A stretch of 64,000 nucleotides of DNA from Streptantibioticus cattleyicolor NRRL 8057 = DSM 46488 (GTDB lineage Bacteria; Actinomycetota; Actinomycetes; Streptomycetales; Streptomycetaceae), in contig NC_017586.1 of assembly GCF_000240165.1 (NCBI RefSeq), forward strand, positions 5,717,228-5,781,227. The letters run 5' to 3'. Positions 11,723 through 21,675 of the stretch are shown piece by piece. The notes under the pieces were generated by a model that worked only from the letters and a program-made list of their open reading frames with translations, did not search any database and was not told where the DNA came from. Position 1 is the first letter of the stretch; the number at the start of each line of letters is the position of its first letter. Both the position numbers and the translations under genes were made by a program.

Positions 11723-12433
11723 GTGCTCATTGCCGGGTTCCCTGCCGGGGCCTGGGGGACCAACTGTTATCTGGTCGCCCCCGCCGCCGGTGAGGAGTGC
11801 GTCATCATCGACCCGGGCCACGAGGCGGCCCGCGGCGTCGAGGAGACCATCGCCAAGCACCGGCTCAAGCCGGTCGCCGTCATCGCGACCCACGGCCATC
11901 TGGACCATGTCGCCTCCGTCGTCCCGGTGTGCGGCGCCCACGACGTCCCCGCCTGGATCCACCCCGCGGACCGCCACATGCTCAACGACCCGGAGAAGGG
12001 GCTCGGCCGCGCCATCGGGCAGCAGCTGCTGGGCGAGCTGACCATCGGGGAGCCGGACGACGTACGGGAGCTGTCGGACGGCGCGGTGCTGCGGCTGGCC
12101 GGGCTGGAGCTGACCGTGGCGCACGCGCCGGGCCATACCAAGGGGTCGGTGACCTTCCGGTTGCCGGAGACCGCCGACGTCCCGTCGGTGTTCTTCTCCG
12201 GGGACCTGCTGTTCGCCGGCTCCATCGGACGCACCGACCTGCCCGGCGGCTCCCACGCCGAGATCCTCGAATCGCTGGCCCGCGTGTGCCTGCCGCTCGA
12301 CGACTCGACCGTGGTGCTCGCCGGCCACGGCCCCCAGACCACCATCGGCCGCGAACGCGCCACCAACCCCTTCCTGAGCGAGGTGGCCCGCGGCCAGGGA
12401 GCCGGCACCACGGCTCCCCGACGAGGATTGTGA
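11723..12433 (+). CDS. Metallo-beta-lactamase-fold hydrolase (glyoxalase II-like)
   Basis: A 236-residue cytoplasmic metallohydrolase. Metal ligands are visible in [11 protein letters not shown] (HxHxDH), in [11 protein letters not shown] (His), and in [15 protein letters not shown] (Asp). The fold is that of hydroxyacylglutathione hydrolases, but actinomycetes lack glutathione, so the substrate may be a mycothiol thioester or something else. GTG is the start, with GAAGGA upstream. Its stop overlaps the hisS start (GTGA), implying coupled translation. Confidence 0.88.
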   Translation: MLIAGFPAGAWGTNCYLVAPAAGEECVIIDPGHEAARGVEETIAKHRLKPVAVIATHGHLDHVASVVPVCGAHDVPAWIHPADRHMLNDPEKGLGRAIGQQLLGELTIGEPDDVRELSDGAVLRLAGLELTVAHAPGHTKGSVTFRLPETADVPSVFFSGDLLFAGSIGRTDLPGGSHAEILESLARVCLPLDDSTVVLAGHGPQTTIGRERATNPFLSEVARGQGAGTTAPRRGL

Positions 12434-13707
12434 CGACACCGCCGTTGAACACCTTCTCCGCCCCCAAGGGCACGTACGACCTGATCCCGCCGGCCTCCTC
12501 GGCGTTCCTCGCGGTACGTGAGGCGATCGCCGCGCCGCTGAAGCGGGCCGGCTACGGCTACGTCGAGACCCCCGGCTTCGAGCACGTCGAACTCTTCTCC
12601 CGCGGCGTCGGCGAGTCCACCGACATCGTGACCAAGGAGATGTACACCCTCACCACCAAGGGCGGCGACCAGCTCGCGCTGCGCCCGGAGGGCACCGCCT
12701 CGGTGCTGCGCGCCGCGCTCCAGGCCAACCTGCACAAGGCCGGCAACCTGCCGGTCAAGCTGTGGTACTCGGGCTCGTACTACCGCTACGAGCGTCCGCA
12801 GGCCGGCCGTTACCGGCACTTCTCGCAGGTCGGCGCGGAGGCGCTGGGCGCCGAGGACCCGGCGCTGGACGCCGAGTTGATCATCCTGGCCGTCGACGCC
12901 TACCGCTCGCTGGGGCTGCGGAACTTCCGGCTGCTGCTCAACTCGCTCGGCGACAAGGAATGCCGCCCGGTCTACCGCGCCGCCCTCCAGGACTTCCTGC
13001 GCGGTCTCGACCTCGACGAGGACACCCGGCGCCGGATCGAGATCAACCCGCTGCGGGTGCTGGACGACAAGCGCGAGGCGGTGCAGCGCCAGCTGGTGGG
13101 CGCCCCGATGATGCGCGACCACCTGTGCGAGGGGTGCAAGGCCTACCACGAGCAGGTGCGCGAGCTGCTGACCGAGGCCGGCGTCGCCTTCGAGGACGAC
13201 CCCAAGCTGGTGCGCGGCCTGGACTACTACACCCGCACCACCTTCGAGTTCGTCCACGACGGCCTCGGCTCGCAGTCCGCGGTGGGCGGCGGCGGGCGCT
13301 ACGACGGCCTCTCCGAGATGATCGGCGGCCCGGCGCTGCCGTCGGTGGGCTGGGCGCTGGGCGTCGACCGCACGGTGCTGGCGCTCCAGGCCGAAGGGGT
13401 GGAGCTGGAACTCCCGGCGGCCACCGAGGTGTTCGCGGTGCCCGTGGGCGAGCAGGCCCGGCGCGCCCTGTTCGGCGTGGTCACCGAGTTGCGCCGGGCC
13501 GGGGTCGCCGCCGACTTCGCCTACGGCGGCAAGGGCCTGAAGAACGCCATGAAGTCGGCCAACCGCTCCGGCGCCCGCTACGCGATCGTGGCCGGCGAAC
13601 GCGACCTGGCCGAGGGCGTCGTCCAGCTCAAGGACCTCGGCAGCGGCGAGCAGTCGCCGGTCGCGGTGGACGCGGTGGCCGCCGCGGTGCGCGAGCGCCT
13701 GGGGTAA
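12430..13707 (+). CDS. hisS: Histidyl-tRNA synthetase
   Basis: Charges tRNA-His. The 425-residue class II synthetase shows motif 2 ([20 protein letters not shown]), the histidine-specific stretch [15 protein letters not shown], motif 3 ([14 protein letters not shown]), and a C-terminal anticodon-binding domain. GTG at 12430 overlaps the upstream stop, and the N-terminus [17 protein letters not shown] fits the family; the frame is open further upstream inside the hydrolase gene, which I treat as a shadow. Confidence 0.95.
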   Translation: MTTPPLNTFSAPKGTYDLIPPASSAFLAVREAIAAPLKRAGYGYVETPGFEHVELFSRGVGESTDIVTKEMYTLTTKGGDQLALRPEGTASVLRAALQANLHKAGNLPVKLWYSGSYYRYERPQAGRYRHFSQVGAEALGAEDPALDAELIILAVDAYRSLGLRNFRLLLNSLGDKECRPVYRAALQDFLRGLDLDEDTRRRIEINPLRVLDDKREAVQRQLVGAPMMRDHLCEGCKAYHEQVRELLTEAGVAFEDDPKLVRGLDYYTRTTFEFVHDGLGSQSAVGGGGRYDGLSEMIGGPALPSVGWALGVDRTVLALQAEGVELELPAATEVFAVPVGEQARRALFGVVTELRRAGVAADFAYGGKGLKNAMKSANRSGARYAIVAGERDLAEGVVQLKDLGSGEQSPVAVDAVAAAVRERLG

Positions 13708-13736
13708 CCCCGCGGCGACGCCAGGTGATCGTCCAC

Positions 13737-13767
13737 GGGCCGCCCGGCCGTCAACGCCGGGCGGCCC
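13737..13767 (+). terminator. Terminator after hisS
   Basis: Perfect 12-bp inverted repeat (13737-13748 and 13756-13767) with a 7-nt loop, 29 nt after the hisS stop. Confidence 0.65.
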
Positions 13768-13872
13768 GCCTTCACCCCCGGATCCGCGGTAGCGGCGGGC
13801 CGGTCCTGGTGCAGAATGAGGCACGCTGGGATACGCGGTACCGGTATCGAAGACACGGCGACAGAAGGCGAC

Positions 13873-14514
13873 ATGACGACATCGGCGCTTGACCAGACGC
13901 GCAGCGGGGAGCGGACGGAGCCGGGCGGCTTCTTCGGGGCGGGCCGTGCCTTCGGCGTGCTCCTGGTGATCTGCGGAGCGCTGGGTCTGCTCGCCTCCTG
14001 GGTGATCACCATCGACGAGTTCGAGCTGCTGAAGAACCCGAACTTCGTGCCGTCGTGCAGCATCAACCCGATCCTGTCCTGCGGCAACATCATGAAGAGC
14101 GCGCAGGCCAAGGTCTTCGGCTTCCCCAACCCGATGATCGGGCTGGTCGCCTACCCGGTGGTGATCTGCGTCGGCATGGCGGCGCTGGCCGGCGCCCGGT
14201 TCCGCCGCTGGTTCTGGCTGGGCCTGCAGACCGGGAGCCTGCTCGGCGTCGTCTTCGTCACCTGGCTCCAGTACGAGTCGCTGTACACCATCGGCAACCT
14301 GTGCCTGTGGTGCATGCTCGCCTGGGTGGTGACCATCGCCACCTTCTGGTACACCGCCGTGCACAACGTCAAGCACGGCATCATCCCGGCGCCGGCGAAG
14401 CTGCGGCAGGTGGTGCTGGAGTTCCACTGGGCGGTCCCGGTGCTGTGGTACGGGGTGATCGCCATGCTGATCCTGACCCGCTGGTGGTCGTACTGGAGCA
14501 CCCACGTGCTGTGA
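13873..14514 (+). CDS. Vitamin K epoxide reductase (VKOR) family membrane protein
   Basis: Bacterial VKOR homologues reoxidise DsbA-like proteins to form disulfides outside the membrane, using menaquinone. The 213-residue product has four to five membrane helices, a loop cysteine pair (Cys62 and Cys70 in [12 protein letters not shown]), and the catalytic CxxC at 144-147 (NLCLWCML). These are the four cysteines expected. I chose ATG at 13873, which has AGAAGG upstream, over the ATG 57 nt earlier. It is transcribed alone after hisS. Confidence 0.9.
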   Translation: MTTSALDQTRSGERTEPGGFFGAGRAFGVLLVICGALGLLASWVITIDEFELLKNPNFVPSCSINPILSCGNIMKSAQAKVFGFPNPMIGLVAYPVVICVGMAALAGARFRRWFWLGLQTGSLLGVVFVTWLQYESLYTIGNLCLWCMLAWVVTIATFWYTAVHNVKHGIIPAPAKLRQVVLEFHWAVPVLWYGVIAMLILTRWWSYWSTHVL

Positions 14515-14564
14515 CCCGGCACGGGCGCCGGGGCGGTCCCGGCGGCGTTGTCGGTGGTGTGGCC

Positions 14565-14577
14565 TAGGCTTCTTGGC
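14565..14577 (+). promoter_or_regulatory. Leaderless-type promoter of rarA
   Basis: TAGGCT (14565-14570) lies exactly 7 nt before the GTG and there is no ribosome binding site. This spacing is that of actinobacterial leaderless transcripts, in which the mRNA begins at the start codon. Confidence 0.6.
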
Positions 14578-15930
14578 GTGGAGGAGCCCGATCTGTTCAC
14601 CGCCGCCGCCGAGGAACGCCGGGAGAAGGACCCCGGTGCCAGTCCGCTCGCCGTGCGGATGCGCCCGCGCACCCTGGACGAGGTGGTGGGCCAGCAGCAT
14701 CTGCTGCGTCCCGGGTCACCGCTGCGCCGACTGGTCGGGGAGGGCGGCGGCGGTCCGGCCGGTCCCGCCTCGGTGATCCTGTGGGGGCCGCCCGGCACCG
14801 GCAAGACGACGCTGGCCTACGTGGTCAGCCGGGCCACCCGGCGGCGTTTCGTGGAGTTGTCGGCGATCACCGCGGGCGTCAAGGAGGTCCGCACCGTCAT
14901 CGAGAGCGCCAAGCGCGAATCGGGCGCCTACGGACGCGAGACGCTGCTCTTCCTCGACGAGATCCACCGCTTCAGCAAGGCCCAGCAGGACTCGCTGCTG
15001 CCCGCGGTGGAGAACCGCTGGGTCACCCTGATCGCCGCCACCACCGAGAACCCCTACTTCTCGGTGATCTCCCCGCTGCTCTCCCGGTCTCTGCTGCTCA
15101 CCCTCGAAACCCTCACCGACGACGACCTGCGCGGGCTGCTGCACCGGGCGGTGGCCGACCCCAGGGGGCTGGCCGGCACCGTCTCGCTGCCCGAGGACGC
15201 CGAGGCCCATCTGCTGCGGATCGCCGGCGGTGACGCCCGCCGGGCGCTCACCGCGCTGGAGGCCGGGGCCGGCTCGGCGATCGCCAAGGGCGAGCCGGAG
15301 ATCACCCTGGAGACGCTGGAGGCCGCGGTCGACCGGGCGGCGGTGACGTACGACCGCTCCGGCGACCAGCACTACGACGTGGCCAGCGCGCTGATCAAGT
15401 CGATCCGCGGCTCCGACGTGGACGCGGCGCTGCACTACCTGGCCCGCATGATCGAGGCCGGTGAGGACCCGCGTTTCATCGCCCGCCGGCTGATGATCTC
15501 GGCCAGCGAAGACATCGGGATGGCCGACCCCACGGCGTTGCAGACCGCGGTGGCCGCGGCCCAGGCGGTCGCCCTGATCGGCTTCCCGGAGGCCCGGATA
15601 ACCCTGTCCCAGGCGGTGATCGCGCTCGCCCTGGCGCCCAAGTCCAACGCCGCCTACCTGGCGATCGACGCGGCCCTGGCCGACGTGCGCAAGGGGCTGG
15701 CCGGCCCCGTGCCGCCCCATCTGCGGGACAGCCACTACCAGGGGGCCGGCGACCTCGGCCACGGCCACGGCTACCGCTACCCGCACGACCTGCCCGGGGC
15801 GATCGCGGCCCAGCAGTACGCCCCGGACGCGGTGCACGGCAAGCGCTACTACGAGCCCACCCGTTACGGCGCCGAGGCGCGTTACGCCGATGTGCTCGAC
15901 CGCGTCCGGGAGCGGCTGTCGGGGGAGTGA
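14578..15930 (+). CDS. rarA: Replication-associated recombination ATPase RarA (MgsA)
   Basis: AAA+ ATPase that acts at stalled replication forks. The 450-residue product shows [15 protein letters not shown], Walker [13 protein letters not shown], Walker [16 protein letters not shown], the sensor [18 protein letters not shown], and the C-terminal tetramerisation region ([15 protein letters not shown]). GTG at 14578 is chosen because it sits 7 nt after a -10 box and gives the N-terminus [14 protein letters not shown], which fits the family; an in-frame codon 30 nt earlier lies inside the promoter. Confidence 0.93.
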   Translation: MEEPDLFTAAAEERREKDPGASPLAVRMRPRTLDEVVGQQHLLRPGSPLRRLVGEGGGGPAGPASVILWGPPGTGKTTLAYVVSRATRRRFVELSAITAGVKEVRTVIESAKRESGAYGRETLLFLDEIHRFSKAQQDSLLPAVENRWVTLIAATTENPYFSVISPLLSRSLLLTLETLTDDDLRGLLHRAVADPRGLAGTVSLPEDAEAHLLRIAGGDARRALTALEAGAGSAIAKGEPEITLETLEAAVDRAAVTYDRSGDQHYDVASALIKSIRGSDVDAALHYLARMIEAGEDPRFIARRLMISASEDIGMADPTALQTAVAAAQAVALIGFPEARITLSQAVIALALAPKSNAAYLAIDAALADVRKGLAGPVPPHLRDSHYQGAGDLGHGHGYRYPHDLPGAIAAQQYAPDAVHGKRYYEPTRYGAEARYADVLDRVRERLSGE

Positions 15931-15949
15931 CCTCCCTCAACGGCGTTGG

Positions 15950-16249
15950 TCAGCCGGGCAGTTGCTCGCGGTACCCGTCGAGCGCCGGGGCCGTCTTGGT
16001 CGCGTAGAACTCGGTGATCCGGTAGGTGCCGACGCCTCCGGTGACGAAGGGGTCGTCGGCGATGAGCGCCTCGACGGCCGCCCGGTCCGGGGCCGTCGCG
16101 AGGATGACGCCGCCGTCCCGGGGGTTCTTGCGCCCGGAGGCGAGGAAGGCGCCGGCCGCGTAGTGCTCGTCGAGCCAGGCGACGTGGTCCGGCAGGAGGG
16201 CGTCGACGCGTTCGGCCGGCGCGGTGTAGGTGACTTCGAGGATGAACAT
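15950..16249 (-). CDS. YciI family protein
   Basis: A 99-residue cytoplasmic protein of the YciI/YCII (dimeric alpha-beta barrel) family: MFILEVTYTAPAERVDALLPDHVAWLDEHYAAG, followed by SGRKNPRDGGVILATAPD. The His in PDHVAWLDEH is the commonly conserved family residue. The exact reaction is unknown. ATG at 16249 is preceded by TAGGGT 7 nt away and no ribosome binding site, so the transcript is probably leaderless. It is convergent with rarA across 19 nt. Confidence 0.85.
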   Translation of the reverse strand: MFILEVTYTAPAERVDALLPDHVAWLDEHYAAGAFLASGRKNPRDGGVILATAPDRAAVEALIADDPFVTGGVGTYRITEFYATKTAPALDGYREQLPG

Positions 16250-16256
16250 GACCGGC

Positions 16257-16262
16257 ACCCTA
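16257..16262 (-). promoter_or_regulatory. Leaderless-type -10 box of the YciI gene
   Basis: On the minus strand TAGGGT ends 7 nt before the ATG at 16249, and no Shine-Dalgarno sequence intervenes. Confidence 0.5.
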
Positions 16263-16284
16263 GCGCCGCCGGCCACGCGCGAGG

Positions 16285-17172
16285 TCAGGGCTCCCGTACC
16301 GCCTCCCGCGCCGCCTCGAAGAGCGCGTGCAGGGCGCGGGGGAGTTCACCGGGGCCGGTCAGCGGGCGGGGGAAGTCGAAGCGGGCGTCGAAGACCCCGT
16401 CGGCGCCGCCCACCGTCGTACCCCGGTCCGCCGCGCCGCCGGCGCCAGTCGTACCCCCGTCCGCCGCGCCGCCCACCGCCGTACCGCCGCGCCCGGTCGT
16501 GAAGCGCACCCGCAGCCCGAACCGGTCCAGCGCCAGCGGGACCGCCCGGCGCGGCACCGCGCAGGCGCCGCCGGTCAGCGCGCACAGCCACCCCACCTGC
16601 TCGGCATGGGAGGCGGCCAGGTGCTGGAGCACCTCGGCCTCGCGCGCGGCCAGCGGATCGGCCGCCGCCGCGGCGAACTCCTCCGGCTCCACCTGGCCCA
16701 CCCCCCACAGGTCGTCCACCGACGCCTCCCCGACCTCCAGCCGCAGCCACCCCGGCTCGGCCCGGCCGCGCGGCGGGGTGAGCCAGCCGGCCACCCAGGC
16801 CCGGCCGCGGATGCGGTGGGCGACGGCGACCGGGGCCACGTCCGTCAGCTCCAGCACCGCGGTCACCTCGTCGCCGGCGGCGTGGGTGGCCGCCCGTACC
16901 GCGGGGGAGTCGGGGGCGAAGCGCAGCCACACCTCGCCGTCGGCGCCGTGGACCCGCTCGGCGGGCATCATCGGCTCGGCCGGGGCCGGGAAGGCGCCGG
17001 GAATGACGAGGACGGCCGAGGAGTTACCCTCGACGAGAGTTCGCACCCGCTCGGCTGCCGAGGGCATCCGGGCCGTTTCTTTGCCTCCGGGACGCGGCTG
17101 ACCACCTTCCGGTACCTCCTGCGCCGCCGCGGCGTGGCCGGTGCCGGATGTGGGGTTCCCAGGTCGAAACAT
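16285..17172 (-). CDS. DUF2470 domain protein, probably iron-regulated
   Basis: A 295-residue soluble protein. The C-terminal part (EAEVLQHLAASHAEQVGWL, PLALDRFGLRVRF, FDFPRPLTGPGELPRALHALFEAA) looks like DUF2470, a domain also found beside HugZ-type haem-degrading flavin-fold domains. The N-terminal half (EVWLRFAPDSP, RGRAWVAGWL) could be a flavin-fold remnant. A Gly-rich segment near residues 228-254 is coded by a short tandem repeat. ATG at 17172 is chosen for its AGGAG site. An iron-box-like operator lies 15 nt upstream. A role in haem or iron handling is inferred, not shown. Confidence 0.75.
   Translation of the reverse strand: MFRPGNPTSGTGHAAAAQEVPEGGQPRPGGKETARMPSAAERVRTLVEGNSSAVLVIPGAFPAPAEPMMPAERVHGADGEVWLRFAPDSPAVRAATHAAGDEVTAVLELTDVAPVAVAHRIRGRAWVAGWLTPPRGRAEPGWLRLEVGEASVDDLWGVGQVEPEEFAAAAADPLAAREAEVLQHLAASHAEQVGWLCALTGGACAVPRRAVPLALDRFGLRVRFTTGRGGTAVGGAADGGTTGAGGAADRGTTVGGADGVFDARFDFPRPLTGPGELPRALHALFEAAREAVREP
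16411..16490 (-). repeat. Tandem 30-33 bp repeat inside the DUF2470 gene
   Basis: Three units beginning near 16415, 16448 and 16478 (spacing 33 and 30 nt) share the core gtcgtaccc...gtccgccgcgccgcc. They encode a Gly/Ala/Thr-rich linker with variants of TTVGGADG, TTGAGGAADRG and TAVGGAADGG. The copy number is likely to vary between strains. Confidence 0.65.
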
Positions 17173-17186
17173 GCGATCTCCTCGGC

Positions 17187-17205
17187 TAAGGTAAGGCTCA
17201 CCTAA
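17187..17205. promoter_or_regulatory. Iron-box-like operator (DmdR/IdeR type)
   Basis: TAAGGTAAGGCTCACCTAA matches 16 of 19 positions of the DtxR/IdeR/DmdR consensus TTAGGTTAGGCTAACCTAA. It lies in the 55-bp gap between the divergent DUF2470 gene and rpsD, where it would overlap the promoter region of either. Iron-loaded DmdR would be expected to repress the DUF2470 gene. Confidence 0.75.
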
Positions 17206-17227
17206 CTTACATGGAGGTCTGGAGAAC

Positions 17228-17839
17228 GTGAACCAGTCGCGTCCCAAGGTCAAGAAGTCCCGTGCGCTCGGGATCGCGCTGACGCCCAAGGCGGTCAAGT
17301 ACTTCGAGGCGCGGCCGTACCCGCCCGGGGAGCACGGCCGGGGCCGCAAGCAGAACAGCGACTACAAGGTCCGCCTGCTGGAGAAGCAGCGGCTGCGCGC
17401 CCAGTACGACATCAGCGAGACCCAGATGCGGCGCGCCTACGACCGGGCCCGCAAGGTCGAGGGCAAGACCGGTGACGCCCTCATCATCGAGCTGGAGCGC
17501 CGGCTGGACGCCCTGGTGCTCCGGGCCGGCCTCGCCCGCACCATCTACCAGGCCCGCCAGATGGTCGTCCACGGCCACATCGAGGTCAACGGCCGCAAGG
17601 TCGACCGCCCGTCCTTCCGGGTCCGCCCGGACGACGTGGTGATGGTCCGCGAGCGCTCCCGCGCCAAGACGCCGTTCCAGATAGCGCGTGAGGGCGGCTG
17701 GGCCGGCGAGGGCGAGGCGCCCAAGTACCTCCAGGTCAACCTCCAGGCGCTCGCCTTCCGGCTGGACCGGGAGCCCAACCGCCGGGAGATCCCGGTGATC
17801 TGCGACGAGCAGCTGGTCGTCGAGTACTACGCCCGCTGA
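17228..17839 (+). CDS. rpsD: 30S ribosomal protein S4, zinc-free form
   Basis: S4 binds 16S rRNA early in 30S assembly. The 203-residue product has the S4 N-terminal domain ([21 protein letters not shown]) and the S4 RNA-binding domain ([31 protein letters not shown]). It lacks the N-terminal Cys4 zinc site of classical S4, having instead [17 protein letters not shown], so it is a C-minus type. It stands alone, away from the main ribosomal protein operons, as in other Streptomyces. GTG at 17228 has GGAG just upstream. Confidence 0.95.
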   Translation: MNQSRPKVKKSRALGIALTPKAVKYFEARPYPPGEHGRGRKQNSDYKVRLLEKQRLRAQYDISETQMRRAYDRARKVEGKTGDALIIELERRLDALVLRAGLARTIYQARQMVVHGHIEVNGRKVDRPSFRVRPDDVVMVRERSRAKTPFQIAREGGWAGEGEAPKYLQVNLQALAFRLDREPNRREIPVICDEQLVVEYYAR

Positions 17840-17862
17840 CCCGCCGCCAGTACGGCCCGCGA

Positions 17863-17900
17863 CCGGCCCGCCGCACCCCGCCCGGGGCGCGGCGGGCCGG
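17863..17900 (+). terminator. Terminator after rpsD
   Basis: A 12-bp outer stem (17863-17874 with 17889-17900) encloses a second 5-bp stem (17876-17880 with 17883-17887), beginning 24 nt after the rpsD stop. Confidence 0.7.
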
Positions 17901-18036
17901 CCGCGTTCCGCGCCCCGGTGCCCCACGGACCGTGCCCGCGCCTTGGCGCATCGTGGCCGCCGCGTAGAATTCCCGGACCGGCCGGCGACGCGCGGCCCGC
18001 GCGCGGCGATACGCGGTACGACGGGCCAACCGCGGC

Positions 18037-18060
18037 GCGGTAGGGTCGATACCCTGCCGC
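18037..18060. promoter_or_regulatory. Inverted repeat in the alaS-operon leader
   Basis: GCGG-T-AGGGT-CGAT-ACCCT-G-CCGC is symmetric except for one T/G pair. It contains the 11-mer GGGTCGATACC, also found upstream of rel at 6600-6610. It could be an operator overlapping a promoter, or a leader hairpin. Confidence 0.45.
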
Positions 18061-18181
18061 CCGGGTCGTCCGGCGGGGGTGCCGGACGGGGCCGCGACGC
18101 GGGGCAGCCGTCCCCTCGTCCCGTCGCGCGTCCCGCTCGTGGGCGGTCACCCCGACACGAAGACCTAAGGAGCGCACAGCA

Positions 18182-18649
18182 GTGTCCGGTGCAGAGGTGG
18201 CCGGCCTCATCGTGGCCGTCTTCTGGGCGATCCTGGTCTCCTTCCTGGCCGTCGCCCTGGTCCGGCTCGCGCAGACGCTCAAGAAGGCGGGCCGGCTCGT
18301 CACCGAGGTCACCGAGCAGGCGGTCCCGTTGCTCGGCGAGGCGACCGCGGCGGTGCGCTCCGCCCACGTCCAGCTCGACCGGGTCGACACCATCACCGCG
18401 GACGTCCAGGAGGTCACCGCCAACGCCTCGGCGCTGAGCACCACCGTGGCCTCCACCCTCGGCGGCCCCCTGGTGAAGGTCGCCGCCTTCGGCTACGGGG
18501 TGCGCCAGGCCGTCGGCCGGCAGAACGAGACGGGCCGCGGCACCGGCCGGGGAGCAGGCCGTACGGTGATCATCGGCAAGACGCCGCCGGCCGCCGGCCC
18601 CGCGCCCACCCGCCGGGGACTGCTGCGCCGCACCCGAGGAAAGGGCTGA
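18182..18649 (+). CDS. DUF948 family membrane protein
   Basis: A 155-residue protein with one N-terminal membrane segment ([22 protein letters not shown], about residues 6-27) and a helical region of repeated short Val/Thr/Asp segments ([32 protein letters not shown]) typical of DUF948, then a basic Gly/Arg-rich tail ending LLRRTRGKG. Function is unknown; DUF948 proteins are often seen near alaS in Gram-positive bacteria. GTG follows AAGGAGCGCACAGCA. It probably begins the operon leading into alaS. Confidence 0.85.
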   Translation: MSGAEVAGLIVAVFWAILVSFLAVALVRLAQTLKKAGRLVTEVTEQAVPLLGEATAAVRSAHVQLDRVDTITADVQEVTANASALSTTVASTLGGPLVKVAAFGYGVRQAVGRQNETGRGTGRGAGRTVIIGKTPPAAGPAPTRRGLLRRTRGKG

Positions 18650-18657
18650 CCCACACC

Positions 18658-18990
18658 ATGTTCCGCCGCCTGTTCTGGTTCGTCGCCGGAATCGCCGCGG
18701 GCACCTGGGCGACCACCAAGGTCAACCGGGCCGCACGCCGCCTGGCCCCCGACAGCCTCGCCGCGACCGCCGCCGACCGGGCGGTCCGACTCGGCGGCCG
18801 AGCGCGGCAGTTCGCGCTCGACGTGCGGGCCGGGATGACCGAGCGCGAACAGGAACTCCACCACGCGCTGGGCCTGGACGGCACGCCCGCCGAACTCCCC
18901 GGGCAGCGCCCGGAGATCGCCCACCGGGACCGGGCCGCGACCGACCACGCGTACCACCGACACGTGCACAAGCAGAAAGAGGGCCACTGA
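18658..18990 (+). CDS. Small single-pass membrane protein of unknown function
   Basis: A 110-residue protein with an N-terminal membrane segment ([18 protein letters not shown]) and a charged helical cytoplasmic part ([21 protein letters not shown]) ending in a His/Lys-rich tail ([11 protein letters not shown]). It resembles a family annotated only as DUF6167 in streptomycetes; I am not certain of that label. It lies 8 nt after the DUF948 gene and its stop overlaps the alaS ATG, so it is in one operon with them. Confidence 0.8.
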   Translation: MFRRLFWFVAGIAAGTWATTKVNRAARRLAPDSLAATAADRAVRLGGRARQFALDVRAGMTEREQELHHALGLDGTPAELPGQRPEIAHRDRAATDHAYHRHVHKQKEGH

Positions 18991-21659
18991 TGGAGTCGGC
19001 AGAAATCCGCAGGCGCTGGCTGCGCTTCTTCGAGGAGCGTGGGCACTCGGTCGTGCCGTCGGCGTCGCTGATCGCGGACGACCCGACGCTGCTGCTGGTC
19101 AACGCGGGCATGGTGCCCTTCAAGCCGTACTTCCTCGGCGAGGTCAAGCCGCCCTACGCGCGCGCCACCAGCGTGCAGAAGTGCGTCCGCACCCCGGACA
19201 TCGAAGAGGTCGGCAAGACCACCCGGCACGGCACCTTCTTCCAGATGTGCGGCAACTTCTCCTTCGGCGACTACTTCAAGGAAGGCGCCATCTCCTACGC
19301 CTGGGAGCTGCTCACCACGCCCCAGGCGGCCGGCGGTTACGGCCTGGAGCCGGAGAAGCTGTGGATCACCGTCTACGAGGACGACGACGAGGCCGAGCAG
19401 ATCTGGCGTGACGTGGTCGGCGTCCCCGCCGAACGCATCCAACGCCTGGGCAAGAAGGACAACTTCTGGTCCATGGGCGTCCCCGGCCCCTGCGGCCCGT
19501 GCTCGGAGATCAACTACGACCGCGGCCCCGCCTTCGGCCCCGAGGGCGGCCCGGCCGTCAACGACGAGCGCTACGTGGAGATCTGGAACCTGGTCTTCAT
19601 GCAGTACGAGCGCGGCGCGGGCACCTCCAAGGAGGACTTCCCGATCCTCGGCGACCTGCCCGCCAAGAACATCGACACCGGTCTCGGCCTGGAACGCCTG
19701 GCGATGATCCTCCAGGGCGTCAACAACATGTACGAGACCGACACCCTGCGCGTGGTGATCGACAAGGCCACCGAGCTGACCGGGGTCCGCTACGGCGACG
19801 GCCACGACAGCGACGTGTCGCTGCGCGTGGTCGCCGACCACCTGCGTACCTCCGCCATGCTCATCGGCGACGGCGTCACCCCCGGCAACGAGGGCCGCGG
19901 CTACGTGCTGCGCCGCATCATGCGCCGCGCCATCCGCAACATGCGGCTGCTCGGCGCCACCGGACCGGTCGTCCACGACCTGCTCGACGTGGTGCTGAAC
20001 ACCATGGGGCAGCAGTACCCCGAGCTGCTGGTGGACCGCAAGCGCATCGAGACCGTGGCCCTCGCCGAGGAGGCCGCGTTCCTCAAGACCCTCAAGGCCG
20101 GCACCAACATCCTGGACACCGCGGTCACCGAGACCAAGGCCAAGGGCGCCTCCGTCCTCCCCGGCGACAAGGCGTTCCTGCTCCACGACACCTGGGGCTT
20201 CCCGATCGACCTCACCCTGGAGATGGCCGCCGAGCAGGGCCTGAGCGTGGACGAGGAGGGTTTCCGCCGGCTGATGAAGGAGCAGCGGGAACGCGCCAAG
20301 GCCGACGCCCGGGCCAAGAAGACCGGCCACGCCGACCTGTCCGCCTACCGCGAGGTGGCCGACAACTCCGGCGCCACCGTCTTCACCGGCTACACCGACC
20401 ACGAGGGCGAGTCCACCGTCGTCGGCCTGCTCGTGGACGGCCTGCCCTCACCGGCCGCCACCGAGGGCGACGAGGTCGAGGTGGTCCTGGACCGCACCCC
20501 GTTCTACGCCGAGGGCGGCGGCCAACTCGCCGACACCGGCCGGATCAGGACCGGCACCGGAGCCGTCATCGAGGTCCGCGACGTCCAGCAGCCGGTGCCC
20601 GGTGTCACCGTGCACAAGGGCGTGGTCCAGGTCGGCGAGGTCACCGTGGGGGCCGGCGCGCACGCCGCCATCGACCTGGTGCGCCGCCGCGCCATCGCCC
20701 GCGCCCACAGCGCCACCCACCTGACCCACCAGGCGCTGCGCGACGCCCTCGGCCCCACCGCCGCCCAGGCCGGTTCGGAGAACGCCCCGGGCCGCTTCCG
20801 CTTCGACTTCGGCTCGCCGTCCGCCGTGCCCGGCACGGTCCTCAACGACGTCGAGCAGAAGATCAACGAGGTGCTCGCCCGCGAACTCGACGTCACCGCC
20901 GAGGTGATGTCCATGGCCGAGGCGAAGAAGCAGGGCGCCATCGCCGAGTTCGGCGAGAAGTACGGCGAGCGGGTCCGGGTGGTCACCATCGGCGACTTCT
21001 CCAAGGAGCTGTGCGGCGGCACCCATGTGCACAACACCGCCCAGCTCGGCCTGGTCAAGCTGCTCGGCGAGTCCTCCATCGGCTCCGGGGTGCGCCGGGT
21101 CGAGGCGCTGGTGGGCGTGGACGCCTACAAGTTCCTCGCCCGCGAGCACACCCTCGTCTCCCAGCTGACCGACCTGGTCAAGGGGCGCCCGGAGGAGCTG
21201 CCGGACCGCGTCTCCGGCGTGCTGGCCAAGCTGCGCGAGGCCGAGAAGGAGATCGAGCGGTTCCGGGCCGAGAAGGTGCTGGCCGCCGCCGCCGGGCTCG
21301 CCGAGTCCGCCGAGGACGTGCACGGCGTCGCGCTGGTCACCGGCCGGGTGCCGGAGGGCACCGGCGCCGACGAACTGCGCAAGCTGGTGCTGGACGTCCG
21401 GCAGCGGATCACCGGTGGCCGTCCGGCCGTGGTGGCGCTGTTCACCGTGGCCAACGGCCGCCCGCTCACCGTGATCGCCACCAACGAGGCCGCCCGGGAA
21501 CGCGGCGTCAAGGCCGGTGAGCTGGTGCGCACCGCCGCCAAGACGCTCGGCGGCGGTGGCGGCGGCAAGGACGACGTGGCCCAGGGTGGCGGCAGCGACC
21601 CCTCGGCCGTCGACGAGGCCGTCGAGGCGGTCCGCCGCCTGGTGGCCGAGAAGGCCTGA
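18990..21659 (+). CDS. alaS: Alanyl-tRNA synthetase
   Basis: Charges tRNA-Ala and removes wrongly attached Ser or Gly. The 889-residue protein has the full domain set: class II aminoacylation core ([31 protein letters not shown]), tRNA-recognition helices, the editing domain with zinc ligands ([13 protein letters not shown] and [13 protein letters not shown]), and a C-terminal coiled-coil/DHHA1 oligomerisation domain ([21 protein letters not shown]). ATG overlaps the preceding stop. Confidence 0.97.
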   Translation: MESAEIRRRWLRFFEERGHSVVPSASLIADDPTLLLVNAGMVPFKPYFLGEVKPPYARATSVQKCVRTPDIEEVGKTTRHGTFFQMCGNFSFGDYFKEGAISYAWELLTTPQAAGGYGLEPEKLWITVYEDDDEAEQIWRDVVGVPAERIQRLGKKDNFWSMGVPGPCGPCSEINYDRGPAFGPEGGPAVNDERYVEIWNLVFMQYERGAGTSKEDFPILGDLPAKNIDTGLGLERLAMILQGVNNMYETDTLRVVIDKATELTGVRYGDGHDSDVSLRVVADHLRTSAMLIGDGVTPGNEGRGYVLRRIMRRAIRNMRLLGATGPVVHDLLDVVLNTMGQQYPELLVDRKRIETVALAEEAAFLKTLKAGTNILDTAVTETKAKGASVLPGDKAFLLHDTWGFPIDLTLEMAAEQGLSVDEEGFRRLMKEQRERAKADARAKKTGHADLSAYREVADNSGATVFTGYTDHEGESTVVGLLVDGLPSPAATEGDEVEVVLDRTPFYAEGGGQLADTGRIRTGTGAVIEVRDVQQPVPGVTVHKGVVQVGEVTVGAGAHAAIDLVRRRAIARAHSATHLTHQALRDALGPTAAQAGSENAPGRFRFDFGSPSAVPGTVLNDVEQKINEVLARELDVTAEVMSMAEAKKQGAIAEFGEKYGERVRVVTIGDFSKELCGGTHVHNTAQLGLVKLLGESSIGSGVRRVEALVGVDAYKFLAREHTLVSQLTDLVKGRPEELPDRVSGVLAKLREAEKEIERFRAEKVLAAAAGLAESAEDVHGVALVTGRVPEGTGADELRKLVLDVRQRITGGRPAVVALFTVANGRPLTVIATNEAARERGVKAGELVRTAAKTLGGGGGGKDDVAQGGGSDPSAVDEAVEAVRRLVAEKA

Positions 21660-21675
21660 CGGAGGAAGAACGACC

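Larger units (their letters stand above)
17840..18181 (+). other. Non-coding region between rpsD and the alaS operon
   Basis: 342 bp without a credible gene. It holds the rpsD terminator and the probable control region of the next operon. TAGGGT (18041-18046) and TACCCT (18050-18055) are possible -10 boxes inside a near-perfect 24-bp inverted repeat (18037-18060, arms GCGG-AGGGT and ACCCT-CCGC). AAGGAG at 18167-18172 is the ribosome binding site of the DUF948 gene. Confidence 0.6.

Noticed and set aside
11767-14700. 977-codon minus-strand open frame across the hydrolase, hisS and the VKOR gene
   Set aside because: It spans three good genes, a terminator and intergenic DNA with no ribosome binding site or recognisable domain.
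17150-17230. Zur (zinc) operator for the zinc-free rpsD
   Set aside because: The only symmetric site in the gap matches the iron-box consensus and lacks the AT-rich TGAAAATCATTTTCA-like pattern of Zur boxes.
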